DNA of 64,000 nucleotides from Saccharopolyspora hordei (lineage in GTDB: Bacteria > Actinomycetota > Actinomycetes > Mycobacteriales > Pseudonocardiaceae): the NCBI RefSeq assembly GCF_013410345.1, contig NZ_JACCFJ010000001.1:744001-808000 (forward strand), written 5' to 3'. Every line of letters starts with the position of its first letter. Position 1 is the first letter of the stretch. The translations under genes were made by a program, and so were the position numbers. The notes under the pieces were generated by a model that had not been told where the DNA came from, made no database searches, and worked only from the letters and a program-made list of their open reading frames with translations. Shown piece after piece: positions 58,577-64,000 of this stretch.

Positions 58577-59332
58577 ATGACGTTCCAGGTCGAAGCCGAG
58601 AACCTGACCGCGCACGCCAGCCACCTGGAGGCCCTGACCGACCGGGTGGACACCGCGATCGCCGCGGCCCAGGAAGTGAGCATGTCCGACGACGCCTACG
58701 GGCTCCTGTGCTCCTTCCTCCCGCCCATCATCAACCCGATGGAGCAGCAGGGCCTCGACGCCTTGAAGTCCGCCAAGGAGGGCATCACCACCACGGCGGA
58801 GAACGTGCGCCAGACGGCCAAGGAGTACCAGGAGACCGACCAGGCGGGCGCGGACAACTTCAGCCAGTTCGACGACGCGGTCCGGGTCGACGAGGCCGCG
58901 GTCGCGCCGCGCGGGGTGCTGCCGGTGGGCGGTCCGGAGGGCGGCGCCGTCGCGTCGGGCCCGACCGCGGGCGCGGGGGTGCCGGTCACGGTCGACAACC
59001 CGTCCGGCGGGCCGGTGTCGGTCACGGTGAACGGCCCCGGAGCGGGCCAGCCGGGGCCGCAGGGCCAGTCGTACGCGTCCGGTCAGTCCTACGAGTCCTC
59101 CGGCGCGTCGTCGGGTGGCCAGTCGTACGCGCCGTACAGCGCGCCGTCGCAGGACCGCACGTACTCGGCCTACAGCCCGTCGACGGGCGGTGCGACGTAC
59201 GCGTCCTACAGCGCACCCTCGCAGAGCCAGTCGTACTCGGCGTCCTCGTCGGGGGTGACCGCGCCCCCGACCACGGAGGACGGCGAGCCGATCGAGGGCG
59301 ACGTCCCGACGTTCGAGGAGTTCAGCGGCTAG
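58577..59332 (+). CDS. EspC-type (DUF2580) T7SS substrate with Ser/Tyr-rich tail
   Basis: The 251-residue protein starts with an EspC-like helical pair (LTAHASHLEALTDRVDTAIA, DDAYGLLCSFLPPIINPM, TTTAENVRQTAKEYQETDQA), ending in the export motif YxxxD (YQETD). The second half is a repeat-rich Ser/Tyr/Gln tail with units like SYASGQSYESSGASSGGQSY. The tail is likely extracellular and could form fibrous or adhesive material. GGGAGGGA precedes the ATG, 14 bp after EspG. Confidence 0.8.
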   Translation: MTFQVEAENLTAHASHLEALTDRVDTAIAAAQEVSMSDDAYGLLCSFLPPIINPMEQQGLDALKSAKEGITTTAENVRQTAKEYQETDQAGADNFSQFDDAVRVDEAAVAPRGVLPVGGPEGGAVASGPTAGAGVPVTVDNPSGGPVSVTVNGPGAGQPGPQGQSYASGQSYESSGASSGGQSYAPYSAPSQDRTYSAYSPSTGGATYASYSAPSQSQSYSASSSGVTAPPTTEDGEPIEGDVPTFEEFSG

Positions 59333-59404
59333 CGCCGGAGTTGGGGGAAGCGGCGCACCGCCGTGCGGGGCGCGGAGAACGAGTTCCATCAGGAGGGGTG
59401 AACG

Positions 59405-60010
59405 ATGCCGGGTGAGAGCCGAGGCGGGTTCGCTGCGATCGGGGCCGACCCGGACGAGGCGGAGCGCCGGATCCAGGAGTGGGCCAGGAGCTTCGAGGAG
59501 AAGGCCCAGCGCTACCAGGCCGTCCAGGCCGAGACCGAGCAGCTGCGGCTCACCGCGGCCACCCCGGACGGCCGCATCAAGGTGACCGTGCGGGCGGACG
59601 GCAGCGTCACGGACCTGCAGTTCACCGACAAGGTCCGCTCGATGCCGCCGGACGAGCTGGCCGCCCAGATCCTGTCCACGATGCACCGCGCGCAGGCCGA
59701 CATCGCCGGCAAGGTCGGCGAGACGATGGCCGCCCACCTCGGCGACGAGGACCTGGAGACGCGCCGGATGATGCTGGACAACCTCCGCGAGCGCTTCCCG
59801 GAGCAGCCGGAGGACGAACCCGCGGAGCCCGAGGCCTCCTCGAAGTGGGACGGCCCGGCGGAGGAGGACGAGGAGCCGACCCTGCCCCCGCCGCCGCCCG
59901 CACCGCCGGCCGCCGGTCCGAAACCGCCTGCACCGCCCCGCAAGCGCCCGGCCTTCGAGGACGAGGACGACGACGACTTCGGCCCCGACTTCGACCCGCT
60001 GCGCGACTGA
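59405..60010 (+). CDS. YbaB/EbfC family nucleoid-associated-like protein
   Basis: The 201-residue protein has the YbaB pattern (RIQEWARSFEEKAQRYQAVQ, then VRADGSVTDLQF and MPPDELAAQILSTMHRAQAD) in its first 120 residues and an acidic, Pro-rich C-terminal extension ending DDFGPDFDPLRD that is not in classic YbaB. YbaB-like proteins of this kind are frequent in actinobacterial T7SS effector loci, where they may act as adaptors rather than DNA binders. AGGAGGGG precedes the ATG. Confidence 0.82.
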   Translation: MPGESRGGFAAIGADPDEAERRIQEWARSFEEKAQRYQAVQAETEQLRLTAATPDGRIKVTVRADGSVTDLQFTDKVRSMPPDELAAQILSTMHRAQADIAGKVGETMAAHLGDEDLETRRMMLDNLRERFPEQPEDEPAEPEASSKWDGPAEEDEEPTLPPPPPAPPAAGPKPPAPPRKRPAFEDEDDDDFGPDFDPLRD

Positions 60011-60038
60011 CCGCTGACCTCACCCTTGGAGCTCCGTT

Positions 60039-60800
60039 GTGACGAACCCACTGGTAGCCGAGCGGCAGGACTCGACGCAGGCGTTCAGCGGCGTGCCGAT
60101 CCTGGAGTCGATCGACGACACGAAGCAGGCGATCGAGTCCGGTGACTGGGCCGCCGGCGTGATGGGTGTCGTCGGCACGGGCCTGGAGGCCCTGTCGATG
60201 GCGATGGACCCGTTCGGGTCGATCATCGCGGCCGGTGTCGGCTGGTTGCTGGAGCACGTGGGCCCGTTGTCGGACGCGCTGGACGCCCTGACCGGGGACG
60301 CCGACCAGATCCGGGCGCACGCGGACACCTGGCAGAACATCGCCGACGAGCTCGGCGAGGTCCGCACCGAGATGGCCGCCCTGGTCAGCAAGGACGTCGC
60401 GGACTGGACCGGGGAAGCCGCCGACGCCTACCGGAAGCGCAGCGAGGACACCGGGAAGCTCGTCGAAGCGGCGCAGAAGGCCGCCGAAGGTGCGTCGAGC
60501 GGTGTCGGCACGGCGGGCGAGATCGTGGCCGCGGTGCGCACGTTGGTGCGCGACATCATCGCCGAGCTGGTCGGTCGGCTGATCTCCTGGGCGCTGCAGG
60601 TGATCGCGACCTTGGGCATCGGGATGACCTGGGTGGTGCCGCAGGTCGTCTCGGCGGTGGCCAAGACGGTGTCGAAGATCGCCGACGTCACCACCAAGCT
60701 GGTCAAGGCGATGAAGTCGCTCGGTGACCTGGTCAAGAAGCTCACCGACGGCTTCGGCGACGCCAAGAAGGCCCTCGACGCGATCAAGAAGAGCAGCGGC
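60039..60800 (+). repeat. Direct repeat, copy 1: shared toxin N-terminal module
   Basis: About 750 bp align without large gaps to 61766-62521. Differences are mostly single silent changes; similarity ends at the KKLTDGFGDAKKALD region. Confidence 0.85.
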
Positions 60801-61682
60801 GGCGCACCGAGGCCGAAGAGCCCCGCACCGACCCGCTCCTCAGGCCACGGCGGAACCCCACGCAGCGGCCCGGACGACGCCCCGCGCGGCGGCCCGGCGT
60901 CGACGGGTTCGGCGTGGGCCGACCCGCCCGCGGGCTCCAGCACCCCGCGCGGCTTGTCGCCGGCCGATCAGCCCCGGAGCGGCTGGAGCGGTGACCTCTC
61001 CGACCCCGGCCCGTCCTCACCCGGCAGTCGGCCGCGCAGCGGTCCGGGCGTAACGCGGGAGGTCGACCCGCCGGACTTCGGCGACTTGAACAACCACAAC
61101 GTCGCCGGGCCCAGCACCGAGAGCACGATCACTGTGGACGGGGTCGACTACAAGATCGTGAGCACCCCGATGAGCAAGGTCGAGGGCTACCACGGCATCA
61201 AGCCGGACCACTACAACGACGTCGTGAACGGCAACGGCGTGAGTCGGCCGACGGAAGGCACCGCGGGCAACTCCGATCCGGACTGGAAGGGCTGGTACCT
61301 CGCCGAGGACAAGACCGAAGCGGCAGCGTTCAGCTGGAACGACGAAGGCCCTGGTGCCGTGCTCAAGTACGAGACGCCGGGGCCGGTGACGGTGCACCAG
61401 GTCCCGCACGAGTTGACCAGCACCCTGAACGGGCCGGTCGATCCCGCCAAGATGAACGCCCTCAAGCAGCACTTCGGGGTCGGGAACCAGCCCCTCGTGG
61501 ACGGGCTGGCGGGCCAGAACGGCGTGATCCGCACCCAGGACGGCGAGGGTGGGATGTTCGAGTACATCGTCCCCTGGGACACCGCGACTGGCGGGAGGGT
61601 GACGGTCGAGGGGTACCCGGACATGGGCAATGAGGTCAAGCCGAGACCGCGCTCCGGCAACGGCCTCTTCGGGATGGTGTAG
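60039..61682 (+). CDS. Polymorphic toxin: WXG-like T7SS module fused to an ADP-ribosyltransferase-like domain
   Basis: The 547-residue protein has an N-terminal module (1-250) with a WXG-type turn DWTGEAADAYRKRS near 118-131 and a hydrophobic/amphipathic stretch (ELVGRLISWALQVIATLGIG), a Pro/Ser-rich linker (255-345) and a C-terminal domain (about 360-547). The latter reads VEGYHGIKPDHYNDV (His385) then GWYLAEDKTEAAAF (Tyr420), 35 residues apart, as in H-Y-type ADP-ribosyltransferases, but no clear third residue is assigned. GGAG precedes the GTG. No immunity gene follows: the next gene starts 84 bp later and is another toxin. Confidence 0.7.
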   Translation: MTNPLVAERQDSTQAFSGVPILESIDDTKQAIESGDWAAGVMGVVGTGLEALSMAMDPFGSIIAAGVGWLLEHVGPLSDALDALTGDADQIRAHADTWQNIADELGEVRTEMAALVSKDVADWTGEAADAYRKRSEDTGKLVEAAQKAAEGASSGVGTAGEIVAAVRTLVRDIIAELVGRLISWALQVIATLGIGMTWVVPQVVSAVAKTVSKIADVTTKLVKAMKSLGDLVKKLTDGFGDAKKALDAIKKSSGGAPRPKSPAPTRSSGHGGTPRSGPDDAPRGGPASTGSAWADPPAGSSTPRGLSPADQPRSGWSGDLSDPGPSSPGSRPRSGPGVTREVDPPDFGDLNNHNVAGPSTESTITVDGVDYKIVSTPMSKVEGYHGIKPDHYNDVVNGNGVSRPTEGTAGNSDPDWKGWYLAEDKTEAAAFSWNDEGPGAVLKYETPGPVTVHQVPHELTSTLNGPVDPAKMNALKQHFGVGNQPLVDGLAGQNGVIRTQDGEGGMFEYIVPWDTATGGRVTVEGYPDMGNEVKPRPRSGNGLFGMV

Positions 61683-61765
61683 CTCGACACCCCTCGGAAT
61701 CCGCTGGCGCTGACCGGTGAACCGACCCGCCCCTTCCAGAACCGCTCCCCCGGAGGAACAACACC

Positions 61766-62521
61766 GTGACGAATCCGTTGGTCGCCCAGCGGCAGGACTC
61801 GACGCAGGCGTTCAGCGGTGTGCCGATCCTCGAGTCGATCGACGAGACCAAGCAGGCGATCGAGTCCGGCGACTGGGCCGCCGGCGTGATGGGTGCGGTG
61901 GGCACCGGCCTGGACGCGCTGAGCATGGCGATGGACCCGTTCGGGTCGATCCTCGCCGCGGGTGTCGGCTGGTTGCTGGAGCACGTGGGCCCGTTGTCGG
62001 ACGCGCTGGACGCCCTGACCGGGGACGCGGACCAGATCCGGGCGCACTCGGAGACCTGGAGCAACATCGCGACCGAGCTCGGTGAGGTCAGCACCGAGAT
62101 GGCCGCCCTGGTCAGCAAGGACGTCGCGGACTGGACCGGGGAGGCGGCGGACGCCTACCGCCAGCGCAGCGCGGACACCGCCAAGCTCATCGAGGCGGCG
62201 CAGAAGGCCGCCGAAGGCGCGTCGAGCGGTGTGGGCACGGCGGGGGAGATCGTCGGGGCGGTGCGCACGCTGGTGCGCGACATCATCGCCGAGCTGGTGG
62301 GTCGGCTGATCTCGTGGGCGCTGCAGGTCATCGCCACGCTGGGCATCGGGATGACCTGGGTGGTGCCGCAGGTGGTCACCGCGGTGTCGAAGACGGTGTC
62401 GAAGATCGCCGACCTGACCACCAAGCTGGTCAAGGCGATGAAGTCGCTCGGTGACCTGGTCAAGAAGCTCACCGACGGCTTCGGCGACGCCAAGAAGGCC
62501 CTCGACAAGATCAAGAAGGAC
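61766..62521 (+). repeat. Direct repeat, copy 2: shared toxin N-terminal module
   Basis: Partner of 60039-60800. Both copies begin at the start codon and end in the same place, at the border of the variable linker. Confidence 0.85.
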
Positions 62522-64000
62522 GGCGGGGGCGGCGCCCCGAAGGCCGACAGCCCCGCGCCCACCCGCTCGATGGGCAACGACGGCCCGCAGTCGCCCGGCT
62601 CCTCCGGTGACTACCCGGCCCCGACCCGCTCGATGAGCAACAACGACCCGGCCCCCTCCTCGCCGATGTCCCACGACGGGCCGTCCCCGAGGTCGGCGGA
62701 GGGCGGTTCGACGTCGCGATCGATCGACGGTGGTCCAGCGGCGCCCCCGGAGCCCGCCACGACGAGGGCCGCTGGCGCCGCGAACCGTGGTGCCGGGGGC
62801 GACCTGCGGACGGTGTCCGGCGATGCGCAGACGCCGAGCCGGGACGTGGCCAACCGGCGGTGCGAGACCGACCCGGTCGACATCGCGACCGGCGAGGTGG
62901 TCCTGACGCAAGTCGATGCGGAGATCGACGCTGTGCTGCCGCTCGTCGTGCGGCGCACCCACCTGTCCTCCTACCGGGTCGGCTCGGCCTTCGGTGCTTC
63001 CTGGGCGTCCACACTGGACCAACGGCTCGAGGCCGGCAGCGCAGGGGTGTCCTTCGCCGCCGAGGACGGGAAGCTGCTGTTCGCCCCGACCCCGGCGCCG
63101 GGGCAGACCGTGCCCTTCGAAGGTTCGCCCAACACGCTGACCAGGCACGACAACGGCGGCTGCACGGTCGTGCTGGTCGCTGAAGGACTCGCGCTGCACT
63201 TCGCGCCCGGTGCGGAGGTCCTCCCGCTCATCGGCATCACCGACCGCCACGGCAACCGCATCCGCTTCGAGCGCGACGAGGCGGGCAACCCGGTGGAGCT
63301 CCAGCACAGCGGGGGCTTCCGCATCCGGGTGGACACCGAAGACGGGCTGGTCACCGCACTGCACCTCCGGGGCGCGGCCGGTGGTGACGACCTGCCGCTG
63401 ATGCGGTACGCCTACACCGACCGACGGCTCACCTCGGTCATCAACGCGTCCGGCCAGGCGCTGCGGTTCGACTACGACGCACAGGGGCGGCTCACCGGGT
63501 GGACCGACCGCAACGGCATCTGGTACCGCTACACCTACGACAGCGCTGGCCGGTGCGTGCGCACCGAGGGCGCTGGTGGCTTCCTCAACGGCACCTTCGA
63601 GTACGCCGGTGACGTCACGCGCTACACCGACTCGCTCGGCCACACCAAGGTCTTCCACCTCAACGACGCGAAGCAGACGGTCCGCGAGACCGACCCGCTG
63701 GGCGGCGAGACCACCTTCGAATGGGACGCCCACGACCGCCTGCTCTCCCGGACCGACGCCCTGGGCCGCACCGTCCGGTACGACTACGGTGACACGGGCG
63801 AGGTCACGGCGATCACCCTGCCCGACGGCAGTCGGCAGCTGATCGAGTACGACGACCGGCGCTTGCCGGTGACGATCATCGCCCCGGACGGTGCGGTGAC
63901 CCGCCGGGAGTACGACGAGAACGGCAACTTGACCGCGGTGACCGATCCCGCCGGCGCGGTGACGACCTACGCCTACGACGAGCGGGGTGCGCTCACCGCG
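61766..64000 (+). CDS. Polymorphic toxin: same WXG-like module fused to DUF6531 and RHS repeats (partial)
   Basis: The frame is open to the end of the window (745 codons). Residues 1-250 nearly equal the previous gene's N-terminus, including DWTGEAADAY. A Ser/Pro-rich linker follows, then DUF6531 from about residue 369 (ETDPVDIATGEVVLTQVDAE, VRRTHLSSYRVGSAFGASW) and RHS/YD repeats (DAQGRLTGWTDRNGIWYRYT, DERGALTA). RHS shells encapsulate a C-terminal toxin, which should be encoded beyond 64000. GGAGG precedes the GTG at 61766. Confidence 0.88.
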   Translation, partial: MTNPLVAQRQDSTQAFSGVPILESIDETKQAIESGDWAAGVMGAVGTGLDALSMAMDPFGSILAAGVGWLLEHVGPLSDALDALTGDADQIRAHSETWSNIATELGEVSTEMAALVSKDVADWTGEAADAYRQRSADTAKLIEAAQKAAEGASSGVGTAGEIVGAVRTLVRDIIAELVGRLISWALQVIATLGIGMTWVVPQVVTAVSKTVSKIADLTTKLVKAMKSLGDLVKKLTDGFGDAKKALDKIKKDGGGGAPKADSPAPTRSMGNDGPQSPGSSGDYPAPTRSMSNNDPAPSSPMSHDGPSPRSAEGGSTSRSIDGGPAAPPEPATTRAAGAANRGAGGDLRTVSGDAQTPSRDVANRRCETDPVDIATGEVVLTQVDAEIDAVLPLVVRRTHLSSYRVGSAFGASWASTLDQRLEAGSAGVSFAAEDGKLLFAPTPAPGQTVPFEGSPNTLTRHDNGGCTVVLVAEGLALHFAPGAEVLPLIGITDRHGNRIRFERDEAGNPVELQHSGGFRIRVDTEDGLVTALHLRGAAGGDDLPLMRYAYTDRRLTSVINASGQALRFDYDAQGRLTGWTDRNGIWYRYTYDSAGRCVRTEGAGGFLNGTFEYAGDVTRYTDSLGHTKVFHLNDAKQTVRETDPLGGETTFEWDAHDRLLSRTDALGRTVRYDYGDTGEVTAITLPDGSRQLIEYDDRRLPVTIIAPDGAVTRREYDENGNLTAVTDPAGAVTTYAYDERGALTA

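Noticed and set aside
61211-63733. An 840-codon minus-strand frame opposite the toxin genes
   Set aside because: The opposite strand encodes clear WXG, DUF6531 and RHS sequence; the antisense product is low-complexity and mirrors the direct repeat.

Overview
The window is very GC-rich and densely coded, with GTG starts, TANNNT -10 boxes placed exactly 6 nt before start codons, DUF397 and Scr1-type regulator genes, EspG/WXG/EspC-type type VII secretion (T7SS) substrate genes, GT87 mannosyltransferases and mycothiol/phosphatidylinositol-type inositol synthase. Together these point to an actinomycete of the order Pseudonocardiales (Saccharopolyspora-like is my best guess; this is inference from gene content, not from a search).

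Layout. 1-5.1 kb: two exported proteins of unknown function, a GT87 membrane glycosyltransferase and a PAS-GGDEF protein. 5.1-12.7 kb: a block whose order (ino1, PadR regulator, DUF5318, class A PBP ponA, GT87) matches what I recall of M. tuberculosis Rv0046c-Rv0051, followed by a PspC-domain peptide. 12.7-17.2 kb: an ABC exporter pair, an M20 peptidase and two GPP34 (GOLPH3-like) proteins. 17.6-21.3 kb: the E1alpha-E1beta-E2 operon of a branched-chain-type 2-oxoacid dehydrogenase. 21.3-23.1 kb: small genes and decayed sequence.

23.1-31.8 kb is an integrated mobile element. It sits in the 3' end of an acyl-CoA dehydrogenase gene; a displaced copy of that 3' end (23095-23180) and the functional copy (from 31721) bound it, each with the same paired 9-bp repeats inside the element. 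It carries DUF397 proteins, a truncated Scr1-type regulator, a complete T7SS substrate module (EspG, WXG-like, DUF3558 lipoprotein, PPE-like), a more AT-rich second T7SS cassette, and a tyrosine recombinase that has lost its N-terminus. The element therefore looks immobilised.

31.7-38.1 kb: a fatty-acid/lipid cluster (acyl-CoA dehydrogenase, SCP2 protein, TetR regulator, MaoC hydratase, FabG4-like reductase, FadA2-like thiolase) resembling Rv0241c-Rv0244c. The same operator motif lies in front of the TetR gene and, as a perfect 26-bp palindrome, between fabG4 and fadA2. 38.1-41.3 kb is a patchy region with a TMEM175-like channel, a wrecked AAA ATPase gene, a structured leader RNA candidate before a 28-codon ORF, a frameshifted YunG-like gene and a HIT hydrolase. 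41.4-49.9 kb: thioredoxin-NHL protein, GroES-like protein, VanW protein, secreted EEP nuclease-like protein and an amino-acid ABC importer. 50.1-53.4 kb: a large beta-repeat membrane protein and an SGNH hydrolase.

53.4-64 kb: a SARP/NB-ARC regulator divergent from a T7SS effector locus (YxxxD protein, PPE-like protein, EspG chaperone, EspC-type protein, YbaB protein) that ends in two tandem polymorphic-toxin genes. These share a nearly identical N-terminal trafficking module of about 250 codons and then diverge: one ends in an ADP-ribosyltransferase-like domain, the other in DUF6531/RHS repeats and runs off the window. No ESX membrane machinery is present here, so these substrates must use a system encoded elsewhere.
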